The translations under genes and the position numbers were made by a program. Below are positions 35,071 to 41,793 of a DNA stretch of 43,849 nucleotides, piece by piece; within the stretch, counting starts at the first letter, position 1; the number at the start of each line of letters is the position of its first letter. The notes under the pieces were generated by a model. The model saw only the letters and a program-made list of their open reading frames with translations, ran no database searches and was not told the DNA's origin. This DNA is from DASVEE01 sp036399695 (GTDB taxonomy: Bacteria > Acidobacteriota > Thermoanaerobaculia > Gp7-AA8): assembly GCA_036399695.1 (NCBI GenBank), contig DASWMP010000065.1, forward strand, positions 1 to 43,849. The letters run 5' to 3'.

Positions 35071-36411
35071 ATGGCAGAGCTCGAAAAACGACGGGTTGCT
35101 CTTCACACGAAGATCCTGATCGGCCTCGTCAGCGGGGCGGTGATCGGCGGGACGCTCAACCACTACATGGGCGCCAAAGCGCCGGTGCTGACGTTCATCG
35201 CCGAGCAGCTCACGAATCCGATCGGGCAGCTTTTCCTCCGCCTGCTCCTGCTCCTCGTCGTGCCGCTCGTCTTTTCGAGCCTGCTCCTCGGCGTCGCCGG
35301 GCTCGGCGATCTGCGGCGCATCGGGCGCATCGGCGTGAAGTCGCTCGTCTACACGCTCGTCATCTCCGCGATCAGCGTCGTCATCGGCCTGACGCTCGCC
35401 AACACGATCAAGCCGGGCAAACGGGTCGATCCCGCCGTCCGCGACCAGCTCGCACAGCAATACAGCATGGACGCGCAGAAGACCGTCGAGACGGCCATCG
35501 GCGGGGCCAAGACCACCGACGCGCCGCTGCTCAAAGCCGTCAAGACGATCGTCCCGACGAATCTCTTCTTCTCGATCGGACGCGAAACGCCCGACATGCT
35601 CGGGCTGATGTTCTTCACCCTCTTCTTCGGCATCTCCCTGACGATGGTTCCGGCCGACCGCTCGCGGCCCCTCCTGGCCGCGGTGGAAGGGATCTACGAG
35701 ACGGTGGAGAAGGCGATCCAGCTCGTGATGCGGCTCGCGCCGGTCGCGGTGTTCTGCCTCCTCTTCACGATGACGGCCCGCTTCGGCTTCGGCCTGCTGG
35801 TCAGCCTCGGCTGGTTCGTCGTCACGGTGCTGCTCGGGCTCGCGCTGCACATGTTCGGCGTCTACTCGCTGTCCGTGGCGCTGCTGTCGCGAATCAACCC
35901 GCTGACCTTCTTCAAGCGGATCAAGACGGTGATGATCACCGCCTTCTCGACGTCGTCCTCGAACGCCACGCTGCCGACGGCGCTGCGCGTCTCGGAGGAG
36001 AACCTCGGTGTGCCGCGCGACATCAACTCGTTCGTGTTGACCGTGGGGGCCACGGCCAACCAGAACGGCACCGCGCTCTACGAAGGAGTGACGGTCCTGT
36101 TCCTGGCGCAGCTCGCCGGACTCGACCTGACCATCGCTCAGCAGTTGATGGTCGTCTACCTGGCCATCCTCGGCGGCATCGGCACCGCCGGCGTCCCATC
36201 CGGCTCGATCCCGTTCATCATCGTCGTCCTCGCGCAGATCGGCGTCAATCCGGCGCTCATCGCCATCATTCTCGGCGTCGATCGCATCCTGGACATGTGC
36301 CGCACCGTACTCAACGTGACGGGCGATCTGACGATCGCCACGTACGTCGCCCGCTCGGAAGGATTCGAGCTGCTGAAAGAGACGCCGGAGCCGCCTGAAG
36401 TCGACCTCTGA
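35071..36411 (+). CDS. Na+/H+-dicarboxylate symporter (DAACS family)
   Basis: Inner-membrane carrier for glutamate, aspartate or C4-dicarboxylates, 446 residues, from MAELEKRRVALHTKILIGL. It has the eight-helix plus two-hairpin plan of the family. Key motifs are the serine-rich hairpin FSTSSSNATLPTALRVSEE, the sodium/substrate motif GATANQNGTALYEG, GGIGTAGVPSGSIPFI and DRILDMCRTVLNVTGD. The last contains the Asp, Arg and Asn that read the substrate side chain and amino group. Upstream in-frame codons come from repeat DNA and are excluded. Dicarboxylate uptake would suit the TCA genes in the window. Confidence 0.92.
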   Translation: MAELEKRRVALHTKILIGLVSGAVIGGTLNHYMGAKAPVLTFIAEQLTNPIGQLFLRLLLLLVVPLVFSSLLLGVAGLGDLRRIGRIGVKSLVYTLVISAISVVIGLTLANTIKPGKRVDPAVRDQLAQQYSMDAQKTVETAIGGAKTTDAPLLKAVKTIVPTNLFFSIGRETPDMLGLMFFTLFFGISLTMVPADRSRPLLAAVEGIYETVEKAIQLVMRLAPVAVFCLLFTMTARFGFGLLVSLGWFVVTVLLGLALHMFGVYSLSVALLSRINPLTFFKRIKTVMITAFSTSSSNATLPTALRVSEENLGVPRDINSFVLTVGATANQNGTALYEGVTVLFLAQLAGLDLTIAQQLMVVYLAILGGIGTAGVPSGSIPFIIVVLAQIGVNPALIAIILGVDRILDMCRTVLNVTGDLTIATYVARSEGFELLKETPEPPEVDL

Positions 36412-36432
36412 TGTGCGAGAATCCGCCTCCAA

Positions 36433-37281
36433 ATGCTTGCAGAGCTCGAGACCAGAATCGTCGAACGTACCTACTCTCCTGAAGACTCTCCGTACGAGAC
36501 CGTCATCGTCGACATCACCCACAAATGCAACATGGGATGTAAGAACTGCTACATCCCGAACCGCACCATTCCGGACCTGGACGCGAAGTGGCTGAGCAGC
36601 ATCTTCGCCCGCCTGCCGCGCGGCACGTACGTGCGGCTCGTCGGCGCGGAGCCGACGATGCGCGAGGACCTGCCGGAGCTGATCCGCGACGTCCGCGCCC
36701 ACGGCCATCATCCTGTCCTCGTGTCCAATGGCCTGAAGCTGGCGGATCGCGCCTATCTGCGCACGCTGAAGGACGCCGGCCTGCAGATCGCGTATCTCTC
36801 GTTCAACGGCGGCTTCGATGACGAGCTGTATCACGCCATCGACGGCATGCGCTGCGCCGCGCTGAAGGCGCAGGCGTTCGACAATCTCGCGAAAGAGCAC
36901 ATCTTCACGTCTCTCGGCATGATCGTCATTCGAGGCGTCAACGAGCATGAAGTCGCGCGCGTGCTGCCGGAGATCCGCAAGCGGCGCTCGATCCGCGAGC
37001 TGCATCTCCGCGCGCAGGGGGCGATGGGGCGCTACATGAAGAACGCGCCGCTGACGCTCGACGAACTGCTCGACATCTTCTCGAATGCCGCCGCCATCGA
37101 CGCCGACAGCGTCGACCGCCGCGAGCGCACCAGCTACTCGCACGATTTCACGCACGGCCGCGTGCGCGTCCAGCTCACCTGCTGGCCGGACCTCGGCAGC
37201 ACGGTCCGCGGACGCCTCACGCCGGAAGGCATGGTCGCCCCCTTCATGGAGCACGTGATCGCGAATGAAGGTGGCTACTGA
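36433..37281 (+). CDS. Radical SAM protein of unknown specificity
   Basis: Radical SAM enzyme of 282 residues. The cluster motif DITHKCNMGCKNCYIPNR (C-x3-C-x2-C) lies near 29-41. The SAM-binding LVGAEPTMREDL follows, with later strands AYLSFNGGFDDELYHAIDG, IVIRGVNEHEVARVLPEI and LHLRAQGAMGRYM. There is no SPASM-type Cys-rich extension, only isolated Cys (MRCAAL, LTCWPD). It is the first gene of a three-gene operon with a haem-oxygenase-like diiron protein and an acyltransferase-like protein; its stop overlaps the next start by 1 nt. PqqE- or MoaA-like ancestry is likely, but the reaction is unknown. Confidence 0.88.
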   Translation: MLAELETRIVERTYSPEDSPYETVIVDITHKCNMGCKNCYIPNRTIPDLDAKWLSSIFARLPRGTYVRLVGAEPTMREDLPELIRDVRAHGHHPVLVSNGLKLADRAYLRTLKDAGLQIAYLSFNGGFDDELYHAIDGMRCAALKAQAFDNLAKEHIFTSLGMIVIRGVNEHEVARVLPEIRKRRSIRELHLRAQGAMGRYMKNAPLTLDELLDIFSNAAAIDADSVDRRERTSYSHDFTHGRVRVQLTCWPDLGSTVRGRLTPEGMVAPFMEHVIANEGGY

Positions 37282-37979
37282 TGTCGGCGCTGCCGGTCAC
37301 TGACTTTGCCACCCGGCTCGTGGACGCCGCACGCCCCGCTGACGTGACGCAGAACCCGTTCGTGCTGCGGTTGCGCGAAGGGATCTCGCCGGACTCCCTG
37401 AAACGCTACGGCATCGCCACGTACGCCATCGCCAGCGGCTTCCCTCGTGTCCTCTCGTCGGTCCTGGCCGAATGCGACGAGCCGCGCGTGCGCCACTCCC
37501 TCATCGGCAACCTGCTGGAGGAGGAAGGGGTGACGACGTACGTCCCGGCGAAGGGCGTCACGGTCGTGCCGGAGCGCGGCCACGGCTCGCTCGGCCGGCG
37601 CTTCGCTCGCGCGACCGGGGCCACGGACGCGGAGCTCGCCGCCGCGCCGTTCGTTCGTCCGCGGTGGTTCACGCAGGCGCTGCGCGACGGCAACTGGCTC
37701 GGACCCTTCGCCTACTTTGCGGTCGGCCAGGAGGCGAACGTCCCCCCGCTCTACCGCACGCTGATCCCGCTCTTCCGGGAGCGCTACGGCTTGTCCGACG
37801 AGGCGCTGGAGTTCCTCAGCGAGCACGTCACGGCGGACGACCGGCACGGCCTGGAGGCGGCGATGATGATCGCCGACGTCGCCAGGACCGAGGAAGCGCG
37901 CAAACAGGCGCTCGAGGGCGCACGCCGCGGCGGACGGGCCTGGTGGGAACTGCATCGAGCACACGCCCGCGAGGCATGA
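37281..37979 (+). CDS. Haem-oxygenase-like diiron oxidase (PqqC/CADD-like)
   Basis: Protein of 232 residues from the TenA/PqqC/CADD fold class. Candidate metal ligands match those of diiron members: the Glu cluster in IGNLLEEEG, the His in RGHGSLGRRF, the Glu in AVGQEANVPPLY, and H-x3-D-x2-H in SEHVTADDRHGLEA. That full set distinguishes it from the metal-free PqqC and TenA enzymes and is like CADD, UndA or BesC, which oxidise amino or fatty acids. It overlaps the radical SAM gene by 1 nt and the acyltransferase gene by 4 nt. No pqqA, pqqB or pqqD is present, so PQQ synthesis is unlikely. Confidence 0.8.
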   Translation: MSALPVTDFATRLVDAARPADVTQNPFVLRLREGISPDSLKRYGIATYAIASGFPRVLSSVLAECDEPRVRHSLIGNLLEEEGVTTYVPAKGVTVVPERGHGSLGRRFARATGATDAELAAAPFVRPRWFTQALRDGNWLGPFAYFAVGQEANVPPLYRTLIPLFRERYGLSDEALEFLSEHVTADDRHGLEAAMMIADVARTEEARKQALEGARRGGRAWWELHRAHAREA

Positions 37980-38638
37980 TCTTCCGCCTCGCGCTCGCAC
38001 TGGTCCCCCTGCTCGCCCGGACCATCGGACCGCTGCTCATGCGCCGGCCCGGCCTCTACGCCTGCACGCACGTCTTCGACGAGTCGCTGCGGACGATGCT
38101 GGCCGCGCTGAACTACGCCCACATCTCCTTCACGCCGAAGCTCGTCTACGACGGCCCGGCGGACCTGCAGGAGACGATCGCGCAGCGCGGCGGCCTCTTC
38201 GTCAGCGCCCACTATCCGCTCAACGTGCTGACCACGCGCTGGCTGCACGACCGGGGCATCCCCGTCTCGACCGTGCGGGGGTACGTCGAGCCTCGCCCGC
38301 TGATCTGGGGGACGCGCATCCCTCCCCGCGTGCTGCTCCGCTCCCCGAACCTCTTCGTCCAGATCCGGTCGCGCCTCGCAGAGAAGGAAGTGGTGCTGAT
38401 GCTCGTCGACAACGTGGACGAGGAGCTGAACCCGGTGAAGGTGGAGACGGTCTTCGGCACGTTCCGCATCTCCCCCGCCACGTTCCACTTCGCCAGACGG
38501 ATCGGCGCCCCCCTGTTCTTCACCTGCGTCCGGATCGACGAGACCGGCCGCCCCCGCCAGATCGTGCGCGCGCTGGAACCGGCCGTCGAGGACTACGCGC
38601 GCGTGCTGCAGGAGGAGACGGCGGCGGTGAGGCGGTGA
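37976..38638 (+). CDS. LpxL/HtrB-like acyltransferase, divergent
   Basis: Protein of 220 residues with a hydrophobic N-terminal segment (IFRLALALVPLLARTIGPLL) and the overall pattern of lysophospholipid or lipid A acyltransferases: GGLFVSAHYPLN, PPRVLLRSPN, VLMLVDNVDEELNPVKVETVFGTF and HFARRIGAPLFFTCVRID. The usual HX4(D/E) catalytic dyad is not intact: after the His of SAHYPLNV, the fifth position is Val. It is either an altered enzyme or a binding protein. Its start overlaps the HDO gene stop (ATGA). It is shorter than LpxL (about 300). Confidence 0.65.
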   Translation: MIFRLALALVPLLARTIGPLLMRRPGLYACTHVFDESLRTMLAALNYAHISFTPKLVYDGPADLQETIAQRGGLFVSAHYPLNVLTTRWLHDRGIPVSTVRGYVEPRPLIWGTRIPPRVLLRSPNLFVQIRSRLAEKEVVLMLVDNVDEELNPVKVETVFGTFRISPATFHFARRIGAPLFFTCVRIDETGRPRQIVRALEPAVEDYARVLQEETAAVRR

Positions 38639-38642
38639 AGCA

Positions 38643-38852
38643 GTTGGGCGGTTGGCGGTACGCTCGCTGGCGCTCGCTCGCGGTTGGCGGTGGATGAGAC
38701 CCGTGCGCGACGATACCGCCAAAGCACGGCGCCACATCGGTAACCGGTGTGCTTCTGGCCACCGCCAACCGCGAGCGAGCGCAGCGAGCGTACCGCCAAC
38801 CGCCAACTTCACCCCCAGCGAGCGTACCGCCAACCGCCCAACTCCGCTAGAA
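38643..38852. repeat. Compound heptamer inverted repeat before the amidase gene
   Basis: The left arm (38643-38692) has GTTGGGCG, GTTGGCG, then a GCTCGCT-rich stretch and another GTTGGCG. The right part (about 38759-38852) has CGCCAAC units, GCGAGCGAGCGCAGCGAGCG, and a second CGCCAACCGCCCAACT tail. It is the longest copy of the family here, with the arm apparently duplicated on the right. The gap 38639-38879 has no gene. Confidence 0.7.
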
Positions 38853-38879
38853 TAGCCAGTCCGATCGGTATTTCGGGTC

Positions 38880-39884
38880 ATGGGCATGAGAGCGGGCAAC
38901 ATCGATCGCGTCAAACGCCGGCTGCTGGCTGAAGCCGTCGCCGACAATCTCGACACGATCCGCGGGCTTCCTCCGCGTGCACTCCGGCGGGAGCGACGCT
39001 GGGGACGCGTCGTTGCGCGCGTTGCCTCGTTCCTGCTCGTGCCTGCCGGTCTGGCCGGGGCGACGTGGCTGACAATGTCGGCCACACCCAATCCGTCGCC
39101 CGTTCCGGCCGCCATCGCGCAGGTACGGGCGCGGCAGATGCCACCTCGCAAGGTGGCGGCGATGAGCGTCCTGCCGCCGAGCACCGAGCGCGTCACCTCG
39201 GCCGCTTTTCCGCTGGCCGTCCGCCGCGTGGTCCTCGACTCAGGCCACGGCGGCAGCGATCCGGGCGCCACGGCGCTGACGCTGCGGGAGAAGGAAGTCA
39301 CGCTCGACGTCGGCTACCGCCTGCGGAAGCTCCTCGAGGCGAACGGCTTCGAGGTGATCGTCACCCGTCCCGACGACCGCACCGTGGCGCTCAACGAGCG
39401 CGCCAGGCTGGCCAACCAGTCGAAAAGCGACATCTTCATCTCGATCCACGTGAACACGATCGTGAAGCACACGGCCAGCCGCGGCATCGAGACGTACTAC
39501 CTCGGTCCGACGAACGATCCGTCGCTCACCGCGCTCGCCGCGACGGAGAACCGCGTCTCCGGCTACTCCATCGCCGATATGAGAAAGCTGCTCGACGGCG
39601 TTTACGCCGACGCCCGCCGCGATGAGTCACATCAGCTCGCGACGCACGTGCAGGAGAAGCTGTTCGGCGGCCTGCGCACCGACGACCCGGGACTCGAGAA
39701 CTGGGGCGTCAAGCGCGCGCCGTTCCTCGTCCTCGTCGCCACCGACATGCCGGCCATCCTCGCGGAAGTCGGCTGTATGTCGAACGAGAAGGAGGCAGCA
39801 ATGCTCGGCCGCCCCGAGTACCGGCAGAAAATCGCCCAGGCACTCTTCGAGGGGATCCGGGCGTACGCGAGTGCGAATGGTTAA
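38880..39884 (+). CDS. N-acetylmuramoyl-L-alanine amidase (Amidase_3)
   Basis: Zinc peptidoglycan hydrolase that cuts the amide bond between MurNAc and L-Ala. It has 334 residues. A basic cytosolic N-terminus precedes one membrane helix (VARVASFLLVPAGLAGATWL, about 45-65), so the enzyme is anchored with its catalytic domain in the periplasm. The catalytic domain (about 115-332) shows VVLDSGHGGSDPGA, KEVTLDVGYRLRKLLE, FISIHVN and ILAEVGCMSNEKEA, giving the His-Glu-His-Glu set. ATG at 38880 is used; 38886 is close. It overlaps the MamK-like gene by 8 nt. Confidence 0.92.
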   Translation: MGMRAGNIDRVKRRLLAEAVADNLDTIRGLPPRALRRERRWGRVVARVASFLLVPAGLAGATWLTMSATPNPSPVPAAIAQVRARQMPPRKVAAMSVLPPSTERVTSAAFPLAVRRVVLDSGHGGSDPGATALTLREKEVTLDVGYRLRKLLEANGFEVIVTRPDDRTVALNERARLANQSKSDIFISIHVNTIVKHTASRGIETYYLGPTNDPSLTALAATENRVSGYSIADMRKLLDGVYADARRDESHQLATHVQEKLFGGLRTDDPGLENWGVKRAPFLVLVATDMPAILAEVGCMSNEKEAAMLGRPEYRQKIAQALFEGIRAYASANG

Positions 39885-41148
39885 CCGAACGGACTTTGAA
39901 CAGTTTCGCCGCCTGGCCCGCCCGGCGCGAACGGCCCGGGTCACCCTGCGCGACGCGGCGCGCTCGCTGCGTCCGCGCATCGTGCGCGAGACCGAGCTCA
40001 CCGAACCCGATGCTCCCGGAGAGGACGTCTTCGAGCTGGAACCACGCGGACCGGCCATCGTCGAGTCGCCGTTCAGCACCCCGGAAGCAGAAGTCACTGA
40101 AGCAACGGAAAGGAACGAAAACATGGCTGAGCTCCTCCACGTCGGCATCGACCTCGGGACCTCGCGAAGCGCGATCTCCGCCTCGAACGGCGAGCGCTTC
40201 GTCGTCGACAGTTTCGTCGGCTGGCCGGTCGACATGGTCGCCCGCAAGGTGCTGAAGCGCGAAGTGCTGATCGGTCACGAGGCGGTCTCGAACCGCACGA
40301 TGCTCGACCTCCACCGCCCGCTCGAGCGCGGGCTGCTGAAAGAAGGCTCGGAAAAGGACGTCGAAGCGGTGCGCGAGCTGCTCAAGCACCTGCTGCGCCT
40401 CGTCGGCGTCAGCTCCAACGGCCGCGTCCACGCCTCAAACGTGCGCGCCGTCGTCGGCGTTCCGGCTGCCGCGCTCCGGACGAACAAGCAGTACCTCCGC
40501 AATTCGATGAAGGGCATCGTCGACAGCCTCCTGATCGTCTCCGAGCCCTTCGCCGTCGCCTACGGCCTCGACGCCCTGCTGCACACGATGATCATCGACA
40601 TCGGCGCCGGCACGACCGACTTCTGCGTCATGAAGGGCCGCTACCCGACGGAAGAGGACCAGCGCACGCTCACCGTGGCCGGCGATTCGATCGACACGCA
40701 GCTCCTCAAGCTGATCGAAGAGCGCTACCCGCAGGCGAACGTGACCGTGTTCATGGTCCGCGAGTGGAAGGAAAAGTTCAGCTTCGTCAACGATTCGCGC
40801 GAGCGGATCATGGTCACGGCCCCGGTACGCGGCGTCCCGACGGAGCTCGACATCACCGCCGAGATCAAGACCGCCTGCGAGACGCTGCTCGCGCCGGTCG
40901 TGGAGACGATGCTCGACCTGCTGGCCCGCGTGGAACCGGAGTTCCAGGAGCGCGTCCGCAACAACATCATCCTCAGCGGCGGCGGCGGCCTGATCCGCGG
41001 CCTCGGCACCGCCCTGGAAACGGCGCTGCGCTCGGTGGGCGGCGGCAAGGTCCGCTACATGGAAGACCCGGTTTTCGTCGGCTCCGACGGCGGCCTGGCC
41101 CTGGCCATGGACGCCCCCGAAGGGGACTGGGAGAAGTTGACCGCGTAG
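39877..41148 (+). CDS. MamK-like bacterial actin with N-terminal extension
   Basis: Filament-forming actin-family ATPase. The actin part begins MAELLHVGIDLGTSRSAISA and carries phosphate-1 (GIDLGTS), phosphate-2 (MIIDIGAGTTDF) and adenosine (LSGGGGLIRGLG) motifs. The sequence follows magnetosome MamK (VGYPxD-like VGWPVDMVARK, VVGVPAAA, VSEPFAVAYGLD, EDQRTLT) more closely than MreB. From ATG 39877 it has 423 residues with an 82-residue acidic, Pro/Glu-rich extension. A second start at 40123 (AAAGGA upstream) gives 341 residues, the usual MamK length. Codon bias supports coding over most of the extension. The amidase overlap suggests a cell-envelope role. No other magnetosome genes are seen. 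Confidence 0.85.
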   Translation: MVNRTDFEQFRRLARPARTARVTLRDAARSLRPRIVRETELTEPDAPGEDVFELEPRGPAIVESPFSTPEAEVTEATERNENMAELLHVGIDLGTSRSAISASNGERFVVDSFVGWPVDMVARKVLKREVLIGHEAVSNRTMLDLHRPLERGLLKEGSEKDVEAVRELLKHLLRLVGVSSNGRVHASNVRAVVGVPAAALRTNKQYLRNSMKGIVDSLLIVSEPFAVAYGLDALLHTMIIDIGAGTTDFCVMKGRYPTEEDQRTLTVAGDSIDTQLLKLIEERYPQANVTVFMVREWKEKFSFVNDSRERIMVTAPVRGVPTELDITAEIKTACETLLAPVVETMLDLLARVEPEFQERVRNNIILSGGGGLIRGLGTALETALRSVGGGKVRYMEDPVFVGSDGGLALAMDAPEGDWEKLTA

Positions 41149-41171
41149 CGCAGCAGTCTGCGTAGCCCGCG

Positions 41172-41238
41172 GGGACCTATGGGACCGCCAAATGGGAACC
41201 ATAGGTCCCATGAGTCCCATAGGTCCTATCGTCTCCCC
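41172..41238. repeat. Nonamer-phase inverted repeat, copy at hicB side
   Basis: GGGACCTAT, GGGACCGCC, AAATGGGAA, then TCCCATGAG, TCCCATAGG, TCCTATCGT in 9-nt steps. Its last 22 bases (41217-41238) recur with one mismatch at 41772-41793 on the other side of hicAB. Confidence 0.75.
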
Positions 41239-41259
41239 TGCTCCACGTTCACGAACAGC

Positions 41260-41475
41260 TCAAGCGTAGAGAAGCCGTCTCCCTTTGGGCTGAGGAATCG
41301 ACCGGCCAAGTTCCCGGGCCGTGTCGAGCCACAATCCGATCGCTACCTCCGCGTTGGCAAGAGCTTCGGCGTGTGACGTCCCGTGAGCCATGCACCCCGG
41401 CAACTCCGGTACGTCCGCAATGAACGATCCGTCCTCATCACTCCAGAAGATGATGATCTCGTAGCGGTTTTCCAC
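41260..41475 (-). CDS. hicB: HicB-family antitoxin
   Basis: Antitoxin of 71 residues, the partial RNase H-like HicB fold: MENRYEIIIFWSDEDGSFIADVPELPGCMAHG then SHAEALANAEVAIGLWLDTARELGR. No C-terminal DNA-binding domain is present (many short HicB proteins lack one), so self-repression may differ from the long form. GTG start 2 nt after the hicA stop. Gene order hicA-hicB is the usual one. Confidence 0.9.
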   Translation of the reverse strand: MENRYEIIIFWSDEDGSFIADVPELPGCMAHGTSHAEALANAEVAIGLWLDTARELGRSIPQPKGRRLLYA

Positions 41476-41477
41476 GT

Positions 41478-41729
41478 TTAGCTCTCCCGCAGATCGTGCC
41501 GCAGAATGATCGCGCGCACCTGCTTCACCTGATACGGCTTTGCTTTCGCACCGTCACGCTGGAGGTTGATCTGTTCTTCGACATCGGGTCTGCCGAAGAC
41601 GTGGTGGCTTCCGCGCGTGCGTTCGATGAAGCCAAGCGCGAGCAGCAGTGTGCGCAGGTCTTCAAAGCGAATATTTGCATCCGACCTGCCACTGAGGACC
41701 TGCTCCAGTAGTTTGTCGTGGCGACTCAA
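41478..41729 (-). CDS. hicA: HicA-family mRNA interferase toxin
   Basis: Toxin of 83 residues with the double-stranded RNA-binding-like fold: NIRFEDLRTLLLALGFIERTRGSHHVFGRP, where the His of GSHH is the catalytic residue, then INLQRDGAKAKPYQVKQVRAII. The start is TTG at 41729; no good ribosome binding site is visible. It is paired with hicB downstream. The pair is flanked by 22-bp near-identical direct repeats. Confidence 0.88.
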   Translation of the reverse strand: MSRHDKLLEQVLSGRSDANIRFEDLRTLLLALGFIERTRGSHHVFGRPDVEEQINLQRDGAKAKPYQVKQVRAIILRHDLRES

Positions 41730-41771
41730 CAGATACAGGTTAGCACTTGGAGGTGAGCGCCAACCCTACCG

Positions 41772-41793
41772 CCATTGGTCCTATCGTCTCCCC
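41772..41793. repeat. Direct repeat on the hicA side, overlapping the M24 gene stop
   Basis: GGTCCTATCGTCTCCCC (41777-41793) is identical to 41222-41238, and the match extends 5 bases to the left with one mismatch. It contains the TAG stop (41781-41783, minus strand) of the M24 peptidase gene. Confidence 0.75.

Noticed and set aside
35059..37254. Very long open frame antisense to the symporter and radical SAM genes
   Set aside because: It crosses two clear genes on the other strand, is rich in Arg, Glu, Asp and His as in mirror frames, and has no recognisable domain.
36433..37979. PQQ biosynthesis (PqqE-PqqC)
   Set aside because: pqqA, pqqB and pqqD are missing, the radical SAM protein lacks a SPASM extension, and the HDO protein has diiron ligands that PqqC lacks.
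39877..41148. Magnetosome gene cluster
   Set aside because: Only a MamK-like actin is present; no mamA, mamB, mamE or mad genes are visible in the window.
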